A program made the position numbers and the translations under genes. The notes below the pieces were generated by a model. That model did not search any database. It had not been told where the DNA came from and was given only the letters and a program-made list of their open reading frames with translations. From Proteiniphilum saccharofermentans (GTDB taxonomy: Bacteria > Bacteroidota > Bacteroidia > Bacteroidales > Dysgonomonadaceae), in the NCBI RefSeq assembly GCF_900095135.1, contig NZ_LT605205.1, positions 3,472,001-3,536,000 on the forward strand: a stretch of DNA of 64,000 nucleotides. Direction: 5' to 3'. Each line of letters starts with the position of its first letter. The first letter of the stretch is position 1. Shown piece after piece: positions 34,628-44,132 of the stretch.

Positions 34628-35188
34628 CTATCTCACCGTTTTGATCCTGTAGGCACAAGCCACTTTCCCCTTTTCCATATTGGCCAGTTTGCCTTTCACC
34701 ATCCTTTTACGAAGAGGAGATATCTTGTCGATAAACAGGATACCCTCTATATGATCATATTCATGTTGGATCACCCGTGCCATATAACCGGAGTATGTTT
34801 CATCGCGCGGCTGCAGGTCCTCATCTATATACTGAATACGGATTTGGCTTTCACGGGATACCTTCTCATGAATGCCGGGTATACTCAGACATCCCTCTTC
34901 CGAAGAATCCAACTCCCCACTCCGTTCAATAATATGGGCATTAATAAATGCCTTTTTAAAATCCTTGAATTCAGGATGCCCGTCATCGGCAAGCGGGGAG
35001 AGATCTACAACAAAGATACGATCTTCCAGTCCCACCTGCGGGCCGGCAAGCCCTACCCCGTCGGCACCATACATGGTCTCGAACATGTTATCGATCAATT
35101 CCTTTAAATTGGAATAATTTGCAGGATCAATATCCTGTGCCACTTTTCGCAAAACCGGGTGTCCGTAAATATATATAGGTAAAATCAT
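34628..35188 (-). CDS. def: Peptide deformylase
   Basis: 186 residues. Removes the formyl group from nascent proteins. All three motifs are present: [19 protein letters not shown] with the metal-binding Cys, and the QHEYDHIEG zinc/iron site. In the first motif a Gly replaces the more usual Ala (GLAAPQ), a tolerated variant. Third gene in the lptB-ruvX-def series on the minus strand. Confidence 0.97.
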   Translation of the reverse strand: MILPIYIYGHPVLRKVAQDIDPANYSNLKELIDNMFETMYGADGVGLAGPQVGLEDRIFVVDLSPLADDGHPEFKDFKKAFINAHIIERSGELDSSEEGCLSIPGIHEKVSRESQIRIQYIDEDLQPRDETYSGYMARVIQHEYDHIEGILFIDKISPLRKRMVKGKLANMEKGKVACAYRIKTVR

Positions 35189-35232
35189 AATTAACTAATC
35201 AAATCCGAAAAACGCTTTTCACTCTTAACTTT

Positions 35233-35661
35233 TTATTTTCCACTCATTATTCTTCTGCTTTCCATATAACCCTGCAGGATAATGGCAGCACTGATTTCAT
35301 CGACCAACTCTTTATTTTGACGATCTTTCTTTTTCAATCCGGCATCTCTCATTGCCTGTTCGGCCATTTTGGATGAAAACCGCTCGTCCCAATATTCCAC
35401 GGGAATTTGAGGATATAATTTTTTCAATCGGTTTACGAAAGGCTCCACCCTTTTCATATTTTCCGAAGGTTCATTGTTCATCTGTTTGGGTAGCCCCACC
35501 ACAATACACGACACATCCTCCTTTTGAAGATACTCATTCAGAAAATCAAAAATTTTGGATGTCTCCACTGTAGTCAGACCATTGGCAATGATCTGCAGCT
35601 GATCGCTCACGGCTATACCCGTACGCTTTTTCCCATAATCGATAGAAAGAATGCGACCCAT
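35233..35661 (-). CDS. ruvX: YqgF/RuvX-type Holliday-junction resolvase-like protein
   Basis: 142 residues from the ATG at 35661; an upstream in-frame extension overlaps lptB and is not conserved. RNase H-like fold: RILSIDYGKKRTGIAVSD carries the first catalytic Asp, CIVVGLPKQMNNEPSENMKRV the second motif with its Glu-containing variant, and VEYWDERFSSKMAEQAMRDAG the third. In other bacteria the protein acts in 16S rRNA 5' processing. It starts four bases after the lptB stop. Confidence 0.94.
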   Translation of the reverse strand: MGRILSIDYGKKRTGIAVSDQLQIIANGLTTVETSKIFDFLNEYLQKEDVSCIVVGLPKQMNNEPSENMKRVEPFVNRLKKLYPQIPVEYWDERFSSKMAEQAMRDAGLKKKDRQNKELVDEISAAIILQGYMESRRIMSGK

Positions 35662-35665
35662 AACC

Positions 35666-36499
35666 TTAAGGAGCATCAAATGTGCGTCTGCGTAACTCGA
35701 AATCGCGTCCAAGATATTTCTCCCTTACTACCGGATTGGCAGCCAGCTCTTCGGCCGTACCCTGAAACAACACCTTCCCTTCAAAAAGCAAATAAGCACG
35801 GTCGGTAATACTCAACGTCTCATCCACATTATGGTCGGTAATAAGAATACCGATATTTCGATATTTCAATTGGGCTACAATCGATTGGATATCCTGTACA
35901 GCAATCGGGTCGATACCGGCAAACGGTTCATCGAGCATAATAAATTTCGGGTCGATAGCCAGACAGCGAGCTATCTCAGCCCGGCGGCGTTCACCACCCG
36001 AAAGCCGGTCACCCGTATTCTTCCTCACCTTCCCCAGTCCGAACTCATCGATGAGGCTTTCCAATTTATCTTTTTGTTCCTGAGGTGATTTATCGGTAAA
36101 TTCCAACACCGATCTGATATTATCCTCCACTGTCATTTTCCGAAAAATAGATGCCTCTTGCGCCAGATAACTAATCCCGTGCTGGGCCCGTTTATAGACC
36201 GGGAAGCGGGTGATATTCTGCTTTCCTATAAATATTTCTCCTTCATTCGGCACAATCAACCCTACTGTCATATAGAAAGTAGTTGTCTTACCGGCTCCGT
36301 TTGGACCGAGTAGCCCGACGATCTCACCTTGCTTTACATCGATGGAGACATGATTTACCACCGTCCGCTTACCATACTTCTTCACCAGATTATCGGTACG
36401 CAACGTCAACGATTCTTCCTGCTGCAGGCTCTCCTCCGCTGTTGTATTTACCCCTTCAGTCTCAACGCCGGGGACTATGCCATCTCTCGTTTCGTCCAT
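35666..36499 (-). CDS. lptB: LPS-export ABC transporter ATPase LptB
   Basis: 277 residues; about 30 more at the N-terminus than E. coli LptB (an acidic [16 protein letters not shown]-type lead). The ATPase follows: Walker [18 protein letters not shown]-loop [15 protein letters not shown], signature [17 protein letters not shown], Walker [14 protein letters not shown], and H-loop ILITDHNV. LptB powers lipopolysaccharide transfer with LptFG. The [12 protein letters not shown] stretch is typical of LptB, not LivG. A TAnnTTTG box lies upstream. Confidence 0.95.
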   Translation of the reverse strand: MDETRDGIVPGVETEGVNTTAEESLQQEESLTLRTDNLVKKYGKRTVVNHVSIDVKQGEIVGLLGPNGAGKTTTFYMTVGLIVPNEGEIFIGKQNITRFPVYKRAQHGISYLAQEASIFRKMTVEDNIRSVLEFTDKSPQEQKDKLESLIDEFGLGKVRKNTGDRLSGGERRRAEIARCLAIDPKFIMLDEPFAGIDPIAVQDIQSIVAQLKYRNIGILITDHNVDETLSITDRAYLLFEGKVLFQGTAEELAANPVVREKYLGRDFELRRRTFDAP

Positions 36500-36517
36500 T
36501 TACTCGAAATATTTTTG

Positions 36518-36525
36518 CAAAGTTA
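36518..36525 (-). promoter_or_regulatory. Candidate -7 element of lptB
   Basis: CAAAGTTA reads TAACTTTG on the minus strand, 19 bases before the lptB start. No TTTG at the right spacing. The rest of 36500-36663 shows no gene or repeat. Confidence 0.4.
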
Positions 36526-36663
36526 GGAAAAAGTTGGAAGATAGGAGACACAGATAACAGAAAGGTTGTAAAATTCACAGTTTTAAGAGTGAAAAACCGA
36601 TCAGAATGGGATATGGAGAAAGGTGCCTTATTCAAAAAGGAAAAACATAGAGGAGCCAATTAT

Positions 36664-38226
36664 TCAACGCTTTGGTTCAGGGGTTTGTGATACATTAAAA
36701 GGATTGAAGAAATAGAGATCCCCCTTTTCATACAGCGGGATCTGCAACTTCAGCCGTTCCAGATAATCATCATAATCGTTATTCTGCCCCCATGCTGCTT
36801 CGGATAAGGCAGTGATACGGGGAAAAGTCATAAATTCAAACCTTTCGGTTGTCGCTATGACTTCTGTCCACAAATTGGCCTGCATACCGACAACCTGCTC
36901 AAGACGACTTCCATTCACCCATTTTTCCGGAGTGAAGGAATATGCCTTCTTCAGATCTGCAAAGTCACCGCTCCATCGGCGACCGACAGCATGGGTAGAA
37001 TCCTGTACAAAATCAAAATAATAGGGTATTCTCGGACATAAAACCACCTTATAATCTTTCTCAAGTGCTTTTTCCAACTGTGCGGGTTGGTCGTGTCGCC
37101 ACCAAAAAATCAAAGTTTTTTCAGAAGGGAACGATATATCAGCCATCTCGTCCCATGCCAGTATCTTATTGTTCATGGCAAAAAGAGAGTCAGCCATACG
37201 CACCATAAAATATTTTTCCACCTGCGATAAATCCTTCAAATTATGTTTTGCCATAAGGGTTTTAATCCCTTCATTATGATTCCATGCCCCATTACCGAAA
37301 TGCACTTCGTCGCCTCCCAGATGGATCATTTCCGAAGGAAAGAGCACATTCACCTCTTTCAGGATATCGGTAAGATATTGATATGTACCTTCATTTCCCG
37401 GATCAAAAGTAAATTCAGGATATCTTTCCGATCCTCCGCCGCTGAATTGGGGATAGGCACGGTTGGCAGCACGGGCATGTCCCGGCATGTCGATCTCGGG
37501 AATTACCACTATCTTCCGCTCTGCAGCATATTGCACAATCTCCCTTATCTCTTCCTGTGTGTAGAACTGTGGTGCGGCATCACTATCACTATGATTTCCT
37601 ATTCCGCCGATATAGCCAAGAAGAGGGTATTTTTTTATTTCTATGCGCCAGCCGGGTTCATCGGTCAAATGCCAATGGAAACGGTTCAGTTTGTAAAAAG
37701 CCATCCAGTCCAATAGCTGTTTTACCTTTTCCTTACCGAAAAAATGCCGTGATTCATCCAGCATAAACCCACGCCACTCATAGCGCGGCGCATCTTCAAT
37801 ATTCCAGCAGGAGATCGAATTGTCTTCAGATGCAGAAATGAGATGTAACAGCGATGTAATTCCCCGGAAAATACCTTCTTTGTCGCCAGCGGAGAGAGTG
37901 ACACCTTTGGGTGACATCTTCAGGGAATATCCCTCCTTATTGTTTCCGGCTCTATTCTCTTTCAGTAACGATATGGATCGGCTTCCGGGTTGGGATTGAA
38001 TGGAGAGCGGCAACCTTTTCATGTCGAACAATATTTTCTGTAAGAAAAGGGCTTCGTCAGAAAACGATGGATCGTTAATGTATACCGTTGTCTTACTGTC
38101 CAATAGAAATGAGCCGGTGACTTCCTGATAGGATCCGGGCAATGGAATTATAGGAGGCGTCGCCTGTGCTCGTAACAATTGCGCTGCTAAAGAGAAAAGG
38201 AGCAAGAATAACACATTTATCTTCAT
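36664..38226 (-). CDS. GH20 beta-N-acetylhexosaminidase
   Basis: 520 residues. A signal peptide (MKINVLFLLLFSLAAQLLRAQA), a GH20b N-terminal domain to about residue 145, then the TIM-barrel catalytic domain starting RYEWRGFMLDESRHF. The catalytic Asp306-Glu307 pair lies in HLGGDEVHFG, and LNRFHWHLTDEPGWRIEI is the other GH20 landmark. Likely periplasmic, releasing terminal GlcNAc or GalNAc from glycans. There is no C-terminal carbohydrate-binding module, so it is shorter than many Bacteroidota homologues. Confidence 0.93.
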   Translation of the reverse strand: MKINVLFLLLFSLAAQLLRAQATPPIIPLPGSYQEVTGSFLLDSKTTVYINDPSFSDEALFLQKILFDMKRLPLSIQSQPGSRSISLLKENRAGNNKEGYSLKMSPKGVTLSAGDKEGIFRGITSLLHLISASEDNSISCWNIEDAPRYEWRGFMLDESRHFFGKEKVKQLLDWMAFYKLNRFHWHLTDEPGWRIEIKKYPLLGYIGGIGNHSDSDAAPQFYTQEEIREIVQYAAERKIVVIPEIDMPGHARAANRAYPQFSGGGSERYPEFTFDPGNEGTYQYLTDILKEVNVLFPSEMIHLGGDEVHFGNGAWNHNEGIKTLMAKHNLKDLSQVEKYFMVRMADSLFAMNNKILAWDEMADISFPSEKTLIFWWRHDQPAQLEKALEKDYKVVLCPRIPYYFDFVQDSTHAVGRRWSGDFADLKKAYSFTPEKWVNGSRLEQVVGMQANLWTEVIATTERFEFMTFPRITALSEAAWGQNNDYDDYLERLKLQIPLYEKGDLYFFNPFNVSQTPEPKR

Positions 38227-38245
38227 ATAACCAAAACATTTATTT

Positions 38246-38599
38246 TTATTCTGAAATAATCACTGTCGACTGGTCCATTTGCCCGGCAACGGGTGGATTC
38301 ATTTTTGCCAATTCCACCTCAATGCGACCGATCTCCGGAAATGCCTCCTTCACTCTCCGTAAAATACGGTATGCTGCATTTTCAATCAATTTGGAAGGTT
38401 TTGCCATCTCCTCTTTTACCAAACCATATACTTCCGCATAATTGACCGTATCCTTAATGTCATCGCTGATACAGGCCTCTGATAAATCGGCTGAGAAGCG
38501 CAATGTCACGGAAAAATTATTTCCGTGAATTGTCTCATGTTCCAATACACCATGGTAAGCAAAAAAATACATATTTTTTAATTCGATAGATGTCTTCAT
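38246..38599 (-). CDS. folB: Dihydroneopterin aldolase
   Basis: 117 residues. Folate pathway aldolase (FolB family). Recognisable by IELKNMYFFAYHGVLEHE at the start, DTVNYAEVYGLVKEEM, and LIENAAYRILRRVKEAFPEI. Just 19 bp upstream of the GH20 gene on the same strand, so probably cotranscribed, though the functions are unrelated. Confidence 0.93.
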   Translation of the reverse strand: MKTSIELKNMYFFAYHGVLEHETIHGNNFSVTLRFSADLSEACISDDIKDTVNYAEVYGLVKEEMAKPSKLIENAAYRILRRVKEAFPEIGRIEVELAKMNPPVAGQMDQSTVIISE

Positions 38600-38644
38600 T
38601 GATTTATTCTTCTTATCAGGAACTCAATTATGGGAATATTTCGT

Positions 38645-38672
38645 TATATTTGTTGTTCTAAATACAAATATA
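38645..38672. promoter_or_regulatory. Face-to-face -7 elements between folB and the M24 peptidase gene
   Basis: TATATTTG at 38645-38652 reads rightwards, and CAAATATA at 38665-38672 reads leftwards as TATATTTG; together they make the inverted repeat ATATTTGT/ACAAATAT. Both fit TAnnTTTG. The predicted start points fall within a few bases of each other near 38659. Confidence 0.5.
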
Positions 38673-38694
38673 ATGAAAGCAAATTTATAATCAT

Positions 38695-40485
38695 ATGAAG
38701 ACAACCGAAATTCCCAAAAGACTTTCAGCCATAAGGCAATTTATGGAGGAGAAACAACTCGATCTATTCATCGTTCCCAGTACTGATGCCCATCTGAGTG
38801 AGTACCCACCCAAGCACTGGGAATCCAGAAAATGGATCAGCGGCTTTACCGGTTCCGCAGGAACGGCTGTAGTCGCAAAAGATAAAGCAGGTGTATGGAC
38901 GGATTCGCGCTATTTCCTTCAAGCGGCCGACGAACTGAAAGATACGGGATTCGAATTGTTTAAAATGGGGCAACCGGACACACCCGATATGACGGATTGG
39001 ATCATTGAGCAGGCCGGCACCGGCGGGACAGTGGGAATCGACGGATTGGTTTACGCAGCCTCCGATGCAAAAGCCCTAAAAACAAAACTCGATGCAAAAG
39101 GGATTCGATTGGAAACCTCCCTTGATCCTTTTGCAACCATATGGAAGGATCGTCCGGAAATCCCTGAAAACAAAGTCTTCACTTTGCCTGACAGCGTAGC
39201 CGGGGAACCAGTTACGAGCAAGATCGCCCGTATCAATGCCGAATTGAAAAAGGTGGATGCGGACGGCTTGATCATAGTAACCCTCGATGCGGTAGCATGG
39301 ACTTTTAATCTTCGGGGAAACGACGTGGATTACAACCCCGTAGCAGTTGCATATGGCTACGTTTCGGAGAAGGAGACAGTACTGTTTATCGATCCCGAAA
39401 AGTTGACCGATGAAGTAGCTAAGACGTATAAAAAGCAAGGGATTAAGATTACCGACTATAATGATATTTTCGAATATGTCGCCGGATTACCGGAAAATAA
39501 CACTGTCTGCATTACCGGTAATAAAATCAATTATAAGTTGCTGCAAACTATCCCTTCCTCATGCAAGATTGTGGACGTACCGTCGCCCGTGGATCTGATG
39601 AAGAGCATAAAGAACGAAACTGAATTAAAAGGATTCAGGAATGCCATGATCAAAGACGGTGTGGCACTTGTGAAATTCTATATGTGGCTGGAAAAGGCCG
39701 TTCCCGCAGGAGAAGTGACAGAAATGACCGTGGAAGAAAAGTTGCATGAGTATCGTTCTCAACAGGATCTCTTTGTAGGCGACAGTTTCGGCACTATTGC
39801 CGGATATGCGGGGAATGGCGCCGTTATTCATTATCATGCTTCTCCCGCAACCTCCCTACAGGTACAGCCGGAAGGATTATTACTGATCGATTCCGGTGGC
39901 CAGTACAAAGACGGGACGACCGATATCACCCGCACGGTGACTGTCGGTAAGTTAAGCCGACAGATGAAAAAAGATTATACCCTAGTGTTGAAAGGACATA
40001 TTGCCCTGGCTACCGCTATCTATCCCGAAGGGACACGTGGGTCGCAACTTGATATCCTTGCCAGAAAAGCACTGTGGGAAAACGAGCTCACTTACTGGCA
40101 CGGTACCGGACACGGCATCGGACATTTCCTCAACGTTCACGAAGGGCCTCAAAGCATACGTATGGAAGAAAACCCGACTCAGCTCAGGCCGGGAATGGTT
40201 ACTTCCAACGAGCCGGGGGTATATCGTGCCAACCAGTATGGTATCCGCATAGAGAACCTGATTGTCACACAAGAGTACAAGAAGACCAAAGAGTTCGGTA
40301 CTTTTTATAATTTTGAAACCATCACGCTTTGTCCTATCGACACCAAACCGATAGTCAAAAAGCTACTCACCAAAAATGAGATCAAATGGCTCAACAATTA
40401 TCATAAAATGGTGTTCAAAAAACTCAAAAGATATCTGAACGAAGAGGAAAGAGCATGGCTGAAGCGTAAAACAAAAGCGATATAA
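38695..40485 (+). CDS. M24B Xaa-Pro aminopeptidase
   Basis: 596 residues, the three-domain form (two creatinase-like N-terminal domains, then the pita-bread catalytic domain from about residue 300). Metal ligands are visible: the two Asp in LLIDSGGQYKDGTTDITRT, His in WHGTGHGIGHFLNVHEGP, Glu in VTSNEPGVYR, and Glu in GIRIENLIV. It cleaves the N-terminal residue preceding proline. Cytoplasmic, no signal peptide. It ends with a conserved C-terminal helical M24_C segment. Alone in its transcript, with the low-complexity spacer behind it. Confidence 0.95.
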   Translation: MKTTEIPKRLSAIRQFMEEKQLDLFIVPSTDAHLSEYPPKHWESRKWISGFTGSAGTAVVAKDKAGVWTDSRYFLQAADELKDTGFELFKMGQPDTPDMTDWIIEQAGTGGTVGIDGLVYAASDAKALKTKLDAKGIRLETSLDPFATIWKDRPEIPENKVFTLPDSVAGEPVTSKIARINAELKKVDADGLIIVTLDAVAWTFNLRGNDVDYNPVAVAYGYVSEKETVLFIDPEKLTDEVAKTYKKQGIKITDYNDIFEYVAGLPENNTVCITGNKINYKLLQTIPSSCKIVDVPSPVDLMKSIKNETELKGFRNAMIKDGVALVKFYMWLEKAVPAGEVTEMTVEEKLHEYRSQQDLFVGDSFGTIAGYAGNGAVIHYHASPATSLQVQPEGLLLIDSGGQYKDGTTDITRTVTVGKLSRQMKKDYTLVLKGHIALATAIYPEGTRGSQLDILARKALWENELTYWHGTGHGIGHFLNVHEGPQSIRMEENPTQLRPGMVTSNEPGVYRANQYGIRIENLIVTQEYKKTKEFGTFYNFETITLCPIDTKPIVKKLLTKNEIKWLNNYHKMVFKKLKRYLNEEERAWLKRKTKAI

Positions 40486-40651
40486 TTTGAGAATTAGGAA
40501 TCAGGATTTGAGATTTAGCTGTGCTGATTTTGGTTCCGCCGGATGTTGTTTCAATTCAAAGATTCAAAGATTCAAAGATTTAAAAATTCAAAGATTCAAA
40601 GATTTAAAGATTTAAAGATTGGTAATTGGTAATTAGTAATTTTTCAAACAA
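40486..40651. repeat. Low-complexity spacer with AGC-TGT-GCT mini-hairpin
   Basis: Ten or so near-copies of the 9-mer GATTCAAA/GATTTAAA fill 40560-40620, followed by TTGGTAA blocks. GATTTAGCTGTGCTGATTT at 40512-40530 is the third copy of the motif seen at 9239-9258 (inverted) and 22216-22234. No gene. Confidence 0.6.
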
Positions 40652-41179
40652 ATGCCCCTTATAAAATCAGTTCGCGGTTTCACACCTGAAATCGGTGAAA
40701 ACACTTATATGGCAGAAAATGCCACTATCATCGGAGATGTGATCATCGGCCGTGATTGCAGTATCTGGTTCAATACCGTGTTGCGCGGTGATGTGAACTC
40801 TATTCGTATCGGAGACCGGGTGAACATACAGGATGGTACAGTTATTCATACCTTGTATCAGAAGTCGGTATCAATCATCGGGAATGATGTATCCATCGGT
40901 CATAATGCAGTTATCCACGGTGCTGAAGTGAAAGACGGTGCACTTATTGGCATGGGCGCTATCGTGCTCGATCATGCTGTGGTAGGCGAAGGGGCCATCA
41001 TCGCTGCCGGCTCTGTAGTGCTCAGCGGTACACAAGTGGAACCCGGCAGCATCTATGCCGGTGTACCGGCCAAGTTCGTCAAGAAGGTCGATCCGGAGCA
41101 ATCCAAGGAGATGAACCAGAAAATAGCCGGCAACTATTTAATGTACGCAAGTTGGTTCACCTCAGATCCACGAACTTGA
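40652..41179 (+). CDS. Gamma-class carbonic anhydrase-like protein
   Basis: 175 residues, a left-handed beta-helix hexapeptide-repeat protein of the YrdA/PaaY/CaiE group. The three metal-binding His are visible in VIHTLYQKS, SIGHNAVIHG (two). The repeated pattern GDVIIGRDCSIWFNTVLRGDVNSIRIGDRVNIQDGTVIH is typical. Predicted trimer; hydration of CO2 or thioester hydrolysis. Its 3' end overlaps the convergent ligase gene by 23 bp. Confidence 0.93.
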   Translation: MPLIKSVRGFTPEIGENTYMAENATIIGDVIIGRDCSIWFNTVLRGDVNSIRIGDRVNIQDGTVIHTLYQKSVSIIGNDVSIGHNAVIHGAEVKDGALIGMGAIVLDHAVVGEGAIIAAGSVVLSGTQVEPGSIYAGVPAKFVKKVDPEQSKEMNQKIAGNYLMYASWFTSDPRT

Positions 41180-42452
41180 TTGCCTTCCGGCTCGTTTCGG
41201 GATACTTAATTTTGGCAATATACTCCGGAGAAGCAAACTGGATAGTGGGTGCTACCCGCACACGGGAGCGGAAGAGATCTTTCAATTCCTTTTCAAACTT
41301 TTCCGAAGGATGCTCGCAACCCACCCGCACCACGATCTCATCAGTACCCAGATCATTGGTATAGACATCTATAATATAATCCTTTACTTGTGGTATATTG
41401 TCGAGCACATCGTAAAGCGCCGGCGGATAGAGCGAAGTGCCTTTAAATTTGATTAGTTGGCCTTTCCTCCCTACGAGAGGACTCAACCGGATGCTGTTCC
41501 GCCCGCATGCACAAGGCGAAGTGTAATGACAGCAAATGTCTCCCGTCCGGAATCGTAAAAGGGGCATCCCTGTAACACCCAAGGTAGTAATGGTAACTTC
41601 TCCCGGTTCTCCTTCGGGTACCGGATTCCCGGCATCATCCAGAAACTCGGTGATAATCAGTTCGGGTTGCTGATGTCCACCGTTCTGATGCTCACATTCG
41701 GTAAACGATGCCTGCATCTCGGTCGAAGCATAAGTACTCAAGAGCATGGGTACATGCCATTTCTCATGGATACGCTGTCCCAACGTATTCAGCGTGAGAT
41801 CGGGATTGCGGAGATTCTCGCCGATGCAGATAGCTTTCTTTAACGAACTTGCATTATAATCGATACCGTTCTGCTCGGCATAGTCAATCAGTTTGAGCAG
41901 AAACGAGGGTACCACCATACAAAATGTGGGTTTAACGGTACGAATACTATCCCATTGCAGTTGTGGTATTCCGTTTCCAACCCGTATAATTCCCGCACCA
42001 AGCATACGGGCACCCATATAATACGCCAATCCGGCCATAAACCGACGATCGAGCGTGGTCATCAACTGCATCACATCGGCTGCCGAACAGCCGGCTGTAG
42101 AAAAAGAAAGATACTCATTATAAGCCAGCCGGTCGAGATCGTTATTGGTCAGGGCAAACATCACCGGTTCACCCAAAGTACCGGATGTGGTGACATAATC
42201 GATTATCTCCGAACGATCCACGCAGATAAAATCATGATTATGCTTTTGCAGATCAACCTTATCGGTAGTGGGCAGGTGACGCAGATCTTCCAGCGTTTGG
42301 ATTTTTCGAAAATCGATATTGTTTTCGGCAAACATCCTTTGATAAAATGGCGAACGTACTGCCAGATATCCGATGTTTTCTACCAGTAATTTCTCTTGAA
42401 ATCTCCTGATGGTATCTGCTGTTTCAAACTGAATATGAGTATGATGTTTCAT
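41157..42452 (-). CDS. Phenylacetate-CoA ligase-like AMP-forming acyl/aryl ligase of the pigment cluster
   Basis: 431 residues, ANL superfamily. The AMP motif DYVTTSGTLGEPVMFALTN, then YASTEMQASFTECEHQNGGH and PLLRFRTGDICCHY; the short C-terminal domain ends with the Lys-containing KIKYPETSRKAIKF. As the only ligase in a cluster that also has an aromatic ammonia-lyase and ACPs, it most likely activates the cinnamate/coumarate-type starter acid for ACP loading. Last gene of the cluster; its start overlaps the C45 gene (ATGA). The substrate is inferred from context. Confidence 0.88.
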   Translation of the reverse strand: MKHHTHIQFETADTIRRFQEKLLVENIGYLAVRSPFYQRMFAENNIDFRKIQTLEDLRHLPTTDKVDLQKHNHDFICVDRSEIIDYVTTSGTLGEPVMFALTNNDLDRLAYNEYLSFSTAGCSAADVMQLMTTLDRRFMAGLAYYMGARMLGAGIIRVGNGIPQLQWDSIRTVKPTFCMVVPSFLLKLIDYAEQNGIDYNASSLKKAICIGENLRNPDLTLNTLGQRIHEKWHVPMLLSTYASTEMQASFTECEHQNGGHQQPELIITEFLDDAGNPVPEGEPGEVTITTLGVTGMPLLRFRTGDICCHYTSPCACGRNSIRLSPLVGRKGQLIKFKGTSLYPPALYDVLDNIPQVKDYIIDVYTNDLGTDEIVVRVGCEHPSEKFEKELKDLFRSRVRVAPTIQFASPEYIAKIKYPETSRKAIKFVDLR

Positions 42453-44131
42453 TTCCGGTTGTTTTTTCTGATCTTTTTCTCAATATTCTCCTTATCTCCC
42501 AAACGTGGAATTTCCTTTGTCAATGCCGTTTGCCAATAACGAAGGGCTTCAGTTGGTTTATCCTGTGAAAAGTAATAATCTCCCAATAGTTCATAAGTAT
42601 AATAATATTCGGCATTGGTTTGCAGGAATATTTCCAGCACCTGAGGATCCACAGTTTCGCCCTTTCTCATGGCGCTACCGATTTCATCTTTTATCCGACG
42701 ATAATCAAGAACATTGGCGTAAGTACCGGAAAAGAGCCCGGCATCGGATTCTATGGACAGAGCTGCATCTACACTGGATACGGTGATTTTCGTACTGTCC
42801 ATTTTCCCGAAAATTTCAGCCAAGTCATACATCACAAATTCTCCCATTTGCCATGGTGAGGTAGTGACCCACATTTTCAGTTCCTGCGGTTTGAAAATCA
42901 CTGAGTGATGTGCGATGAATTGGTTGATCGATTTCTCGTTAGTAAGTCCGATAAGTTTGTCTTGCAAGCCCAACGTATCACGCAGGATTCCGGCGGCTTT
43001 TTGATGGTCGACTTTTCCTGCGCGATCGAGTAATTCATTCATCCGGTGCAAGCGGTAATCACTATCTGTTGTGCGGATATTATCCATATTTTTTGAATCA
43101 TTCTCAAATACGTCGGATTGATAGTGATTGGTACATACAATCCGTTCGGACGATGATTGGTACATTCCTATTTCATCGGGAGACTTCTCGATAATCACAG
43201 CTTTTCCATCCTTTGCTGAGCCGATAAGCAGGCTTTCGGCCACAAATGTCTCGTGCGCTTCGGCTATTTTATAAGCCTCATCAATAGTGGAGGCATACTG
43301 TAGAATAATACGGGCCAGGATTGAAACAGGTGTTGCAGAACCAGTGGGTATGGATGCTTGCGATGCGTTAATAGTAACGGTAAGCCCCGCTTCGTTCATT
43401 CCCGAAAGCACGCCTGTCATACCAATCCAACAGACTGAAGCAAATTTATAACCTTTATCGGGATTATAAAAGGCCACTACTTTGTTTTTGGCAAACTCTT
43501 CACCCACGAAAAAGTCGAAATTACGACCGATAATCAATGTTGAGCCGGCACTTTCACTTCCCCAAACGCCAAACGAGCTACAACCCACCAGCATATATGC
43601 CTGCATCATATGGCCGATGTCATGGGCCGCATGGTAGTTGAGCTGACGCTCATAGGGTGTCCCGATGGCATCGAACTCGTCTGTACACGAAAGTGAAATA
43701 CCATAAATCTCTTCCCGGTTTTCCTCAGGAATCTGTTCACCCAAATTACGGTTAAAGATTACCAGAAAATAACGCAGAAATTTCAGGTATTTTTCTGAGG
43801 GAATGATTTTTTTAATTTCATCTACAAATACTTTCTCCTGATAATAAAGCAGGTCTTCCGAAATGCGTCCAATGGCGACTCCCCTCTCAAAAGGAGTACC
43901 TTTCACATACAATTCCCAGAGTCCCTGCCGGTTCAGGACAAGGGTGTTGTCTCCGTATGAACGGAGGCTGTCCGCGATGGATAGCGGCAGTTCCTGCAGA
44001 TCCGACACACTCAGATCGGGTTGCTTCATATCGGCAGATGAATAAAGAATATACGAACCTGCCGCAAGGATTATTAATAAAGTTAAAACCCCTACAGTCA
44101 GCCATTTTGCTATTTTTAGCAGGATATGCAT
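42449..44131 (-). CDS. Membrane-anchored C45-type (acyl-CoA:6-APA acyltransferase-like) Ntn hydrolase
   Basis: 560 residues. One N-terminal membrane anchor (LTVGVLTLLIILAAGSYILY), then the C45/acyl-transferase fold. The likely autoprocessing point and nucleophile is Cys184 in LVGCSSFGVW, followed by RNFDF and GMTGVLSGMNEAGLTVTINAS, the family core. The last 80 residues look like TPR helices (YTYELLGDYYFSQDKPTEALRYW). Such genes recur in flexirubin clusters, for example Flavobacterium johnsoniae. A plausible role is to transfer the acyl/polyene chain or trim it in the periplasm. Confidence 0.85.
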   Translation of the reverse strand: MHILLKIAKWLTVGVLTLLIILAAGSYILYSSADMKQPDLSVSDLQELPLSIADSLRSYGDNTLVLNRQGLWELYVKGTPFERGVAIGRISEDLLYYQEKVFVDEIKKIIPSEKYLKFLRYFLVIFNRNLGEQIPEENREEIYGISLSCTDEFDAIGTPYERQLNYHAAHDIGHMMQAYMLVGCSSFGVWGSESAGSTLIIGRNFDFFVGEEFAKNKVVAFYNPDKGYKFASVCWIGMTGVLSGMNEAGLTVTINASQASIPTGSATPVSILARIILQYASTIDEAYKIAEAHETFVAESLLIGSAKDGKAVIIEKSPDEIGMYQSSSERIVCTNHYQSDVFENDSKNMDNIRTTDSDYRLHRMNELLDRAGKVDHQKAAGILRDTLGLQDKLIGLTNEKSINQFIAHHSVIFKPQELKMWVTTSPWQMGEFVMYDLAEIFGKMDSTKITVSSVDAALSIESDAGLFSGTYANVLDYRRIKDEIGSAMRKGETVDPQVLEIFLQTNAEYYYTYELLGDYYFSQDKPTEALRYWQTALTKEIPRLGDKENIEKKIRKNNRK

Positions 44132-44132
44132 A

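Noticed and set aside
35662-35712. Longer start for RuvX
   Set aside because: The 17 extra codons overlap the lptB 3' end and precede the invariant MGRILSIDYGKKRTG start.
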